Assembly (NCBI GenBank): GCA_018725535.1
Contig: QLUS01000019.1
Span: 1-19,703 of the forward strand
Reading direction: 5' to 3'
DNA: 19,703 nt
Source: Bacillota bacterium
GTDB taxonomy: Bacteria > Bacillota > UBA994
Shown: positions 1-6,200 of the stretch, in pieces
Layout of the letters: every line of letters starts with the position of its first letter
Numbering within the stretch: the first letter of the stretch is position 1
Notes under the pieces: model-generated
Told to the model about the DNA's origin: nothing
Database searches by the model: none
What the model saw: only the letters and a program-made list of their open reading frames with translations
Position numbers and translations under genes: made by a program

Positions 1-10
1 CCCCCGTAAC

Positions 11-220
11 TCAGGCTTCTACCTCGTAGCCTGCAGCGGCAATGGCACCGCGCATGACCTCGATTGACACCAGCCCCGGGTCGTAAGAGACCGCCACCTT
101 CCGATGCGCTAAATCCACTGCCACAGCTCGTACACCAGACAACGCCGATAACGCTCGACTCACGGCCGCTTTGCAGTGGCCTCAAGTCATACCGGCTACA
201 GTGAAGACTATTTCTTGCAT
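11..220 (-). CDS. CopZ-like heavy-metal-associated chaperone with in-frame UGA (probable selenoprotein)
   Basis: This is a 69-residue HMA-fold metallochaperone, probably handing cytosolic copper to an exporter or to CsoR. Reading from ATG at 220 (GGGAGG seven nt upstream) gives a full-length CopZ-like protein ending GYEVEA before a TGA at 11-13. Codon 13 is TGA (182-184), exactly where the first Cys of the metal-binding motif should be: GMT-(TGA)-GHC instead of GMTCGHC. The frame on both sides of the TGA is intact and family-like. The gene starts 12 nt after csoR, so a copper role is likely. My preferred reading is selenocysteine, giving a UxxC site. A chance nonsense mutation or sequencing error is the alternative, and it matters because other genes in the window are broken. 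No good start codon would yield a functional protein after the TGA, since the metal site would be lost. Confidence 0.68.
144..159 (-). promoter_or_regulatory. Candidate bacterial SECIS stem-loop
   Basis: A five-base-pair stem (GUCGA paired with UCGGC, one G-U wobble) closes a six-base loop GCGUUA that begins with G. It starts 22 nt after the in-frame UGA of the CopZ-like gene. Spacing, loop size and a G in the first two loop positions fit what I recall of bacterial SECIS models. The stem is short and its energy was not computed, so this is suggestive only. Confidence 0.35.
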
Positions 221-232
221 GGTCGAACCTCC

Positions 233-496
233 CTATTTCATGAATCTTTCTAGAGCGTCTAAGAATTCGTCAATCGCTGGTTCAGCCTGACCGGACTGCA
301 CGGCAGTCGTGAGGCAACCGCGCGCATGGGCGTCTAAGACTTGCACGCCGACCTGGGTTAGTGCCGCCCGACTGGCTGCTAACTGCGTGAGAATGTCGAT
401 GCAGTAGCGGTCTTCCTCCACCATGCGCTGCAGGCCTCTTATCTGCCCCTCAATGCGGCGGAGGCGCCGCAGGACTTCGTCGCGGTTAGCTTTCAT
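233..496 (-). CDS. csoR: CsoR-family copper-sensing transcriptional repressor
   Basis: This 87-residue all-helical repressor of the CsoR/RcnR (DUF156) family represses copper-resistance genes until Cu(I) binds. The N-terminal LRRIEGQIRGLQRM motif is diagnostic. The Cu(I) ligands of the CsoR subtype are all present: C32 (in YCIDIL), H57 and C61 (AHARGC). That pattern favours copper over nickel/cobalt or formaldehyde sensing. I chose ATG at 496 (MKANRDEV), which overlaps the end of the fur gene by 11 nt and suits translational coupling. An upstream TTG at 526 would add ten atypical residues. The CopZ-like UGA gene follows 12 nt downstream, so both probably share one transcript and may be autoregulated. 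No operator was identified by eye. Confidence 0.92.
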   Translation of the reverse strand: MKANRDEVLRRLRRIEGQIRGLQRMVEEDRYCIDILTQLAASRAALTQVGVQVLDAHARGCLTTAVQSGQAEPAIDEFLDALERFMK

Positions 497-941
497 GCTT
501 GTCCCGGCAAGCTTGACAGAAGCCAAAAAAGCGCAAACTGTGATCTACTATTTTGAAGTCCTTACTGGCTGCGATGCGCTCCTCAAGTTCCTCGAGCAAG
601 TCCTCGTTAAACTCGATGATGTCGCCACAGCCTAGGCACAGCAAGTGGTGATGATAGTGCTTCTCTCGCTCCCCAGCCAGCTCGTACTTTCTGCCGCCCT
701 CGCCAAAGTCTAAGCGCGACAGAATCCCGAGCCCCGCAAACAAGTCTAAGGTGCGGTACACCGTCGCCAAGCCAATTTCTGGGTTCTTGCCGCGACTCAT
801 TTGATAAATGTCTTCCGCCGTCAAATGCGTATCCTTGTGATCTAGCAGAATCTTAAGAATCGCTTCGCGCTGCGGAGTTAGCCTAAACTCGCGCTCCTTG
901 AGGATGTCGCGGACTTCCTCCACTACAGACTGCTCGAGCAT
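486..941 (-). CDS. Fur-family metal- or peroxide-responsive regulator
   Basis: This is a 151-residue Fur/PerR/Zur-type DNA-binding repressor. The winged helix occupies roughly residues 10-85, with the recognition region NPEIGLATVYRTLDLF. The dimerisation half has the histidine-rich KHYHHHLLC segment and two CxxC pairs (C102/C105 and C142/C145) that bind structural zinc. Length is normal. The start is ATG at 941, placed six nt after AGAGGTG; a GTG at 950 lies inside that ribosome site and is less likely. The gene overlaps csoR, so an iron/zinc/peroxide-type sensor and a copper sensor are co-transcribed. Motifs alone do not separate Fur from PerR or Zur. Confidence 0.9.
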   Translation of the reverse strand: MLEQSVVEEVRDILKEREFRLTPQREAILKILLDHKDTHLTAEDIYQMSRGKNPEIGLATVYRTLDLFAGLGILSRLDFGEGGRKYELAGEREKHYHHHLLCLGCGDIIEFNEDLLEELEERIAASKDFKIVDHSLRFFGFCQACRDKHES

Positions 942-1027
942 ACAGTACACCTCTACTTCTCCTTGATGAACTTAGAATGACACTCTCACTTGACGCTGTC
1001 AGGTCGCAGCGTGTTAGGCCGCATATC

Positions 1028-2383
1028 TCACTCCTCGCCGCTCACTGCCGCCACGTTGAAGTGCGCAGATTTGGCTTTTGCTAATAGGAGTCCGTACAGA
1101 TTCGTTAGGTGTTGCGCGCATTCCGTAAGGTTAACAGGCTTGTTTAGTCTAGCCACAGCTTTCCCCAGCGGAGCGTCACGCAAAACTTCATCGAGCAGAG
1201 AACCAAGGAGAATGGTCGGTCTACCCGCTCTTATCCAAGCCAACGCGACTTTTTTCTCGTCGGTTCTAGTCTCCGTATCCACAATTAGAACTGCAGGAGC
1301 GAGGTTCACTGCCTCCGCTATGGAGTCGCACAGCCGGACGGTAAAACCATGGCGCTTGAGAATGGTCGGGGTGACCAGCCTAAGAACGCTGTCATCAGTT
1401 ACAAGGGCGGCGGGTGGCAAGGACGAAAAATCAGGTCGTTCAGCCGGGGGCGTCTCTAGGGACTCGCCTGCACCGCGCAAGTCCTTGATGTAGATGCTGT
1501 GAGGTATCTGCTTACCAGCACGTTTAAGCTCAGCGGCAATCTCACCAATCTCCCAATGCGACTCAATCGCTCTGCGCTCGTTAGTGATCACGGCCAGACT
1601 GATGGTAGCGACAGTGTGCCGAACTTCCTGCCCTTGCCGATTGACACCCGCGATAAAGCCGCAGGCGCGGTCAAGCGGATGATAGAGAAAAGGCACTTGG
1701 GTCGAGAACCTGCGTATAATATGCTGGCAAATTCCGTCTGCCTTGTCGGGTGTGGTACAGACAACAAAGTCATCTCCCCCCACATGTCCCACAAAATCAT
1801 CGGGGTTGCCAAAACGGTGCAAAGCATCAAGGAGAATCTCAGCTAGCAGCTTAATGCCTTCATCGCCCTGCAGAAATCCATAGGCGTCGTTGATCGACTT
1901 AAAATTGTCGATGTCCGCGTAGATAACCGCAAAAGGCTTCTTTGACGCCACTATGCGCTTAAACTCTGCTTCGATCATTATGTTACCGGGGAGTCCCGTT
2001 AAGGGGTTCAGGGATCTCTCCTGGCAGGAGCGCCGCAGTTGAGCGTTGATTCTTGCCATTAACTCGCTAGGCTCAAAGGGCTTAGTGATGAAGTCGTCGG
2101 CTCCGGCATCGAGCGCGGCCACTATGTCTTCCGTCACGTCGCGAGACGATAGAATCATTATCGGCACACGTGAAACAAGCGTGTTGCGGCGAACCTCTCG
2201 CACTACCTCTAGGCGGTCGGTCGCCGGCAGCACACCATTGAGGATGATCAAGTCAGGTCGCTCGCGCATGGCCACACGCAAAGCGTTTGGTCCATCCTGC
2301 GCCGTTATTACTTCATAGCCTGCCGCCGCAAAACTAACCCGGAGAAAATCCAGAGTCAACGGGTCATTGTCGACTATGAGCAT
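1028..2383 (-). CDS. REC-GGDEF-REC protein with non-phosphorylatable-type receiver
   Basis: This 451-residue cytoplasmic signalling protein has an N-terminal receiver (about 1-115), a GGDEF diguanylate cyclase-type domain (about 125-290) and a degenerate receiver-like domain (about 320-440). In the first receiver the phosphoacceptor Asp is Asn (N49 in LIILNGVLP) and the acidic pocket reads VDND rather than VDDD. Lys101 (TKPFEP) is kept. The active-site loop is GGDDF (202-206), a variant compatible with cyclase activity, and no RxxD inhibitory site precedes it. The C-terminal domain keeps LIVDTE and LNKPV. The coordinates use ATG at 2383, but a receiver normally begins with AKR before this point. 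Those codons follow an ATC at 2393-2395 with AGGAG nine nt upstream, so the true start may be ATC or a mutated ATG. Confidence 0.85.
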   Translation of the reverse strand: MLIVDNDPLTLDFLRVSFAAAGYEVITAQDGPNALRVAMRERPDLIILNGVLPATDRLEVVREVRRNTLVSRVPIMILSSRDVTEDIVAALDAGADDFITKPFEPSELMARINAQLRRSCQERSLNPLTGLPGNIMIEAEFKRIVASKKPFAVIYADIDNFKSINDAYGFLQGDEGIKLLAEILLDALHRFGNPDDFVGHVGGDDFVVCTTPDKADGICQHIIRRFSTQVPFLYHPLDRACGFIAGVNRQGQEVRHTVATISLAVITNERRAIESHWEIGEIAAELKRAGKQIPHSIYIKDLRGAGESLETPPAERPDFSSLPPAALVTDDSVLRLVTPTILKRHGFTVRLCDSIAEAVNLAPAVLIVDTETRTDEKKVALAWIRAGRPTILLGSLLDEVLRDAPLGKAVARLNKPVNLTECAQHLTNLYGLLLAKAKSAHFNVAAVSGEE

Positions 2384-2489
2384 ACGCTTAGCGATGCGGG
2401 TTCACTCCTGACTCTATGAAGGTGAAAATCGGGGCAATCAGTGCAGTACCCGTTTTCTATTCGGCTTGAGCTTAGTTAATTCCTGCTAG

Positions 2490-2506
2490 TTAGATATAAA
2501 ATCTAA
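2490..2506. repeat. AT-rich inverted repeat just downstream of the ThiF-family gene
   Basis: TTAGAT and ATCTAA form a six-base-pair inverted repeat around a five-base spacer. It lies two nt past the stop of the ThiF-family gene and upstream of the REC-GGDEF gene. There is no GC-rich stem or T-tract, so it is not a convincing terminator. It could be an operator or simply chance in AT-rich DNA. Confidence 0.25.
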
Positions 2507-2508
2507 GT

Positions 2509-3516
2509 TCAAACGCCAAGGACTGCCTGATAAACACGCAGTGCTTCATGCGCATCGTTAGTACCGTTTATGAGGGCGCGTCCGTCGGCAAAAACAATTA
2601 TTTCGCGCTCCTTGACCTCTACGCGCAAGCTATATTTCGTCTGCTTTACCTCTAGCCCCTTCGCGGCAAGCAGCCCCGCAAGCGCTCCTAAATTTACCTC
2701 GCTAGGGCCAGAGCGCACGAGTACGCTGTTCCGCCCACAGACAAAGCTAGTTTGAGACAGACCATCGTCCGCAAGAAACAGACGCTGGCCTCCCTTGCAG
2801 GCGGGGCACCTGTCGTCACGCTCTAGCGGGATGGTATGGAAGCTGCCCTTCCACACGTCAAACTCAAGTACGCATCCATGCATAGCGTTCGGCGCGATAA
2901 TCAGCTTCATTACTTCCGCTACCTGCAGCGCGGCTACAATTGTGGTAGCTGATGCCAACACGCCTTCTAGTTCGCAGCTGTCACCGGCCCCGAGTGCGGG
3001 AAGTTCGCTAAACAGACACCTAAAACACGCGCCCTCCTCCCGAAAAGTCGCCATCATGCCGCGACTGCCTGAAGCCCCGCCATAAACCCACGGCAGCTTT
3101 AGTTCTAGGCATGCGTCGTTAATGGTAAAACGCGTGACGTAGTTGTCGGTGGCGTCTACGACCACCGTGCTACCGCTAAGCAGGGCGACAGCTTTATTCC
3201 CGCCAAAGTCGGCTACGACGGGCTGAACCTCAACTGCGCTGTTGATCGCTTTAAGGTGCGCCGCCAAGGCAAGTGCTTTAGGCAGTCGCTCCGCCGCATC
3301 CCGCTCGGTATACAGGAGCTGCCGCTGCAGGTTAGAGAGTTCTACTATATCTCTGTCGACAATCTGCACACTGCCCACCCCAGCGCGCACCAAGAGTTCG
3401 GCTGACACTGTGCCAAGGGCACCGCAACCCACCACAGTGACCTTTGACGCACCTAACTTCGCCTGGCCGTCTTTACCTACGAACGGCAGCGCGATTTGCC
3501 GCGAGTAACGCTCCAT
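2509..3516 (-). CDS. ThiF/MoeB/HesA-family E1-like adenylyltransferase
   Basis: This 335-residue enzyme should adenylate the C-terminal glycine of a small ubiquitin-like sulfur carrier (ThiS or MoaD type) for thiamine, molybdopterin or related sulfur transfer. The N-terminus MERYSRQIALP is typical. The nucleotide-binding motif GCGALG (30-35), the Asp54/Asp56 region and NLQRQ (62-66) follow. DATDN comes near residue 120. Two zinc-binding pairs, CFRC (about 166) and CPAC (about 240), are present. A Cys in GDSCELEGVLAS fits the catalytic cysteine region. About 85 residues at the C-terminus (from FVCGRNSV to the end) form an extra small domain rather than a rhodanese. ATG at 3516 is preceded by a GGGGGTG ribosome site. 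No carrier protein gene is nearby, so the pathway cannot be assigned. Confidence 0.88.
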   Translation of the reverse strand: MERYSRQIALPFVGKDGQAKLGASKVTVVGCGALGTVSAELLVRAGVGSVQIVDRDIVELSNLQRQLLYTERDAAERLPKALALAAHLKAINSAVEVQPVVADFGGNKAVALLSGSTVVVDATDNYVTRFTINDACLELKLPWVYGGASGSRGMMATFREEGACFRCLFSELPALGAGDSCELEGVLASATTIVAALQVAEVMKLIIAPNAMHGCVLEFDVWKGSFHTIPLERDDRCPACKGGQRLFLADDGLSQTSFVCGRNSVLVRSGPSEVNLGALAGLLAAKGLEVKQTKYSLRVEVKEREIIVFADGRALINGTNDAHEALRVYQAVLGV

Positions 3517-3541
3517 AGGACACCCCCTGAATTATGTAGGA

Positions 3542-3564
3542 ACGGCTAGCCGTGCGTGACGCAC
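3542..3564. repeat. Two abutting palindromes in a divergent intergenic region
   Basis: A perfect 12-bp palindrome, ACGGCTAGCCGT (3542-3553), overlaps a second inverted repeat, GTGCG-TGA-CGCAC (3552-3564). They lie between the divergently transcribed ThiF-family and nicotinate phosphoribosyltransferase genes, where a shared operator would be expected. No regulator family is recognised. Confidence 0.35.
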
Positions 3565-3649
3565 TCACCTATAGCGTATTAGCCCAAAATATCTTATGAT
3601 AGCGGCAAGCGCAGTGTAGTGAAACGACCGTCGACAAGGAGGATCAGCA

Positions 3650-4924
3650 TTGGAAACTAGACAGGACATAGAGCAAATGCGTCAAGGCTATTATACCGAC
3701 GCCTACTTTTCTAACACAACTGCCATTCTAGCGCACTTAGCACGGGAAGGGTACGCCTTTCAAGGGGTCTCTGTCGGCGATATCGAGGTGGAGATGCAGT
3801 TTTTTCCCCGCAGACAGCCCTTTGTCGTACTTGTGGGGGTGGACGAGGCAATACAAATTTTACGGGAATGCGCAGGTTTTTACGACTTAGCTGGCAACTT
3901 CGTTAATACATTTCGCGAACTCGAAGTAGAAGCGGCGCGGGACGGTGCACTCATACCATACCACGGTGACTCGACGGATGTCACACCTGTCCTTAAGCTG
4001 CGCGGCAAGTACCGCTACTTCGGACAGCTAGAAACACCTATCCTCGGCATACTCACGGAGGGCTCGCGCGTAGCGACTAATGTCTACCACACTATAACAG
4101 CCGCACGCGGCAAAGACATTTTGTTTTTCCCGGCTCGCTTTGCCCACTATAAAGTTCAGCCTCTGCACGGGCTTGCGTACAAAACAGCGGTGGACGCCTA
4201 TAACCGGCTGCACCGCACCGACTCGCGAGTCTTCGTATCGACCCATGCCCAGGGCGCCTATTTCGGCGGCAGGGGCGGCGGCACCATCAGCCACGCCAGC
4301 ATTGCCTGTTTTCTTGGCGACACTGTGGAGACAATGCTCCAGTTTTGCCGCATTATGCCGCCTGACGTGCCCCGCATCGCCCTGATAGACTTTCACAATG
4401 ATTGTGTGGGCGAGGCGCGCAAAGTACTTGCCGCCATGTTTCCCTTATACTTAGAGGCGGTGCTCTGCGGTGACGAACATAAGGCCGCGATGTATCGCCT
4501 CTTTGGCGTGCGGCCGGATACCGCAGGCAATATGCGCGACTACTCTGTGGAACCGACGGGTGACAAGGAGGCAGACCTTGGGGTTAACCCGCGCTTAGTG
4601 CGCAACATTCGCCACGCACTTGATACAGCCCATGAAAGCTGGGATGTTGCTAAAGAGCACAGGCCCCTCGCCGAGAGCTATTGCCGCAGCGTTAAAATCG
4701 TGGTGACCGGCGGGTTTGACGCAGTGCGCATCCGGCGCTTTGAAGCCGAAGATGTGCCGGTGGATATGTACGGTGTCGGCTCCTCACTCCTAGAGAACGC
4801 ACGCGGTGCCACGACTGACTTCACTGCGGATATTGTCCGCGTTAAGATAGCTGGCGTCTGGCAGCCGCTGGCCAAACAAGGGCGGCAGCCAAACGCAAAT
4901 CCTGAGCTCGAAGTTATCACATAG
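3650..4924 (+). CDS. Nicotinate phosphoribosyltransferase family protein
   Basis: This 424-residue cytosolic enzyme of NAD salvage should convert nicotinate and PRPP to nicotinate mononucleotide. Family features include the N-terminal YYTDAYFSNT segment, a central FPARFAHYKVQPLHGLAYKT region, the GGRGGGTISHAS loop, and the C-terminal phosphate-binding stretch with GGFDAVRIRRFE and MYGVGSSLL. The start is TTG at 3650, supported by AAGGAGG six to nine nt upstream; no better ATG is available. It is divergent from the ThiF-family gene, and its last 8 nt overlap the tail of the convergent MFS gene, so no terminator separates them. A nicotinamide- or quinolinate-specific paralogue cannot be excluded from motifs. 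Confidence 0.85.
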   Translation: METRQDIEQMRQGYYTDAYFSNTTAILAHLAREGYAFQGVSVGDIEVEMQFFPRRQPFVVLVGVDEAIQILRECAGFYDLAGNFVNTFRELEVEAARDGALIPYHGDSTDVTPVLKLRGKYRYFGQLETPILGILTEGSRVATNVYHTITAARGKDILFFPARFAHYKVQPLHGLAYKTAVDAYNRLHRTDSRVFVSTHAQGAYFGGRGGGTISHASIACFLGDTVETMLQFCRIMPPDVPRIALIDFHNDCVGEARKVLAAMFPLYLEAVLCGDEHKAAMYRLFGVRPDTAGNMRDYSVEPTGDKEADLGVNPRLVRNIRHALDTAHESWDVAKEHRPLAESYCRSVKIVVTGGFDAVRIRRFEAEDVPVDMYGVGSSLLENARGATTDFTADIVRVKIAGVWQPLAKQGRQPNANPELEVIT

Positions 4925-6158
4925 AAGCCGAAGCGCGCTTAGGTTTCTCGGGATAAGTAATAATACTCCTAACCCCAAGTCCCAAGATTCCGCCTACAAC
5001 GCATAATGCGCCTGCTCCGGCAATCAACCACATCGGCCCTAGAGCATCGACCATGGGTCCCGCGATGGCTTGCCCCACGGGACGCAGCGCGCCGCTTACG
5101 GTGTCCCGCGCCGTAAAGGCCCTGCCCCTGTACTCCTCCGGCACTTCACGCTGCCAGATTGTACGCGATGCCACGTTCGCTACCACCAAAGCAAAGCCCA
5201 CCGCAGCGCCGCCAAGCAAAAGGTGCGGCGCTGATTTTGCGCGCGCAATTACAACCGTAAAGCAGCCTAAAGCTATAAGGGAGAAAATCATGACTTTACC
5301 TATAGACGCCAGCAACGCAGGTTTAGCCGACAGCAGAAGTGAAGCTGCCAGCACACCGACTGACTGGGAACTCCCGAATAACCCAAGGAGCTGTGGCCCA
5401 CCCCGCAGCACATTCGTCACCAAAAGCGGCATAGAAACACTAATGGGCGCAAGGCTGAGGTTAATCAGTGCAGCGTAAAGGAGCATCGGCAGCAACAGCC
5501 TGTTCCCCAGAATAAACCTTGCTCCGTCCCTGAGGTCACGGCCGAAAGCGCGCTGCTTGACCACTCTCAGTTGTGCGGGTAAGCTAATCAACAGCAAAGT
5601 AAAGGCGGCAAAGAAGAAGGAGATGGAATTTGCCAGTATCGCCACTCCGACGCCCGCCACGGCAATCACTACGCCGCTTAGCGCCGGGGCGAGAAGGCCG
5701 ATGATGCTGTTGGCCGTCTGCATCAGCGAATTGGCCCGCACCAGTTGACTCTTCCCCACGATGGCAGGAATGGTGGCCTCATAGGCCGGTCCATCAAGCG
5801 AGGATGCTGCTCCAAGCAGCGCGGCGGCGGCAATAATTATGGGTAACGAGAAGTGTCCGCGCCAGAACAACATCGTCATGCCTAACGTTATAACCCCAAG
5901 CAAGGCATCGGCAAACAGCATCATGCGCCGCTTATCCACCCTGTCCACGTACACTCCCACTATCGGCGCGAGAACTAGGCGCGGCACTGATGAGGCCAGC
6001 GCCACAAAGGCAACCGCAACACCGCTGCCCGTTTCACTCACTACCCACCATATTAAGGCTAGGCTAAAGAGGGCATCGCCTAACATGGACACTATCTGTC
6101 CGCCCCACAAGATGAGGAAGGTCTTGTTCTTAAGCACTGGTGCATCGTTTGTGTTCAC
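4917..6158 (-). CDS. MFS transporter, multidrug/macrolide-efflux type
   Basis: This 413-residue inner-membrane secondary transporter of the MFS_3-like group (EntS/Mef-type exporters) probably exports a small molecule by proton antiport. About twelve hydrophobic segments are visible. The cytoplasmic loop after TM2 carries motif A in the form GVYVDRVDKRRMM, and PEEYRGRAF sits in the second half, as is usual for this group. The start is GTG at 6158 with a GGGGT-type site upstream. The substrate is unknown. The gene lies downstream of the broken PAS-GGDEF-HD-GYP gene on the same strand (42-nt gap) and may have been co-transcribed with it. Confidence 0.88.
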   Translation of the reverse strand: MNTNDAPVLKNKTFLILWGGQIVSMLGDALFSLALIWWVVSETGSGVAVAFVALASSVPRLVLAPIVGVYVDRVDKRRMMLFADALLGVITLGMTMLFWRGHFSLPIIIAAAALLGAASSLDGPAYEATIPAIVGKSQLVRANSLMQTANSIIGLLAPALSGVVIAVAGVGVAILANSISFFFAAFTLLLISLPAQLRVVKQRAFGRDLRDGARFILGNRLLLPMLLYAALINLSLAPISVSMPLLVTNVLRGGPQLLGLFGSSQSVGVLAASLLLSAKPALLASIGKVMIFSLIALGCFTVVIARAKSAPHLLLGGAAVGFALVVANVASRTIWQREVPEEYRGRAFTARDTVSGALRPVGQAIAGPMVDALGPMWLIAGAGALCVVGGILGLGVRSIITYPEKPKRASASM

Positions 6159-6200
6159 TTTACCCCACTCCCCTATTCTTCTGTTCTACTCCATTCCCGC

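Noticed and set aside
164..181. GGCC/GGCC hairpin with a GCAA tetraloop immediately after the UGA
   Set aside because: It begins directly after the UGA, too close to serve as a bacterial SECIS during decoding, and its loop lacks the expected features. The hairpin at 144-159 fits better.
4028..4396. Minus-strand open frame opposite the nicotinate phosphoribosyltransferase gene
   Set aside because: It is a shadow of a well-supported coding sequence with no ribosome site or family motif.
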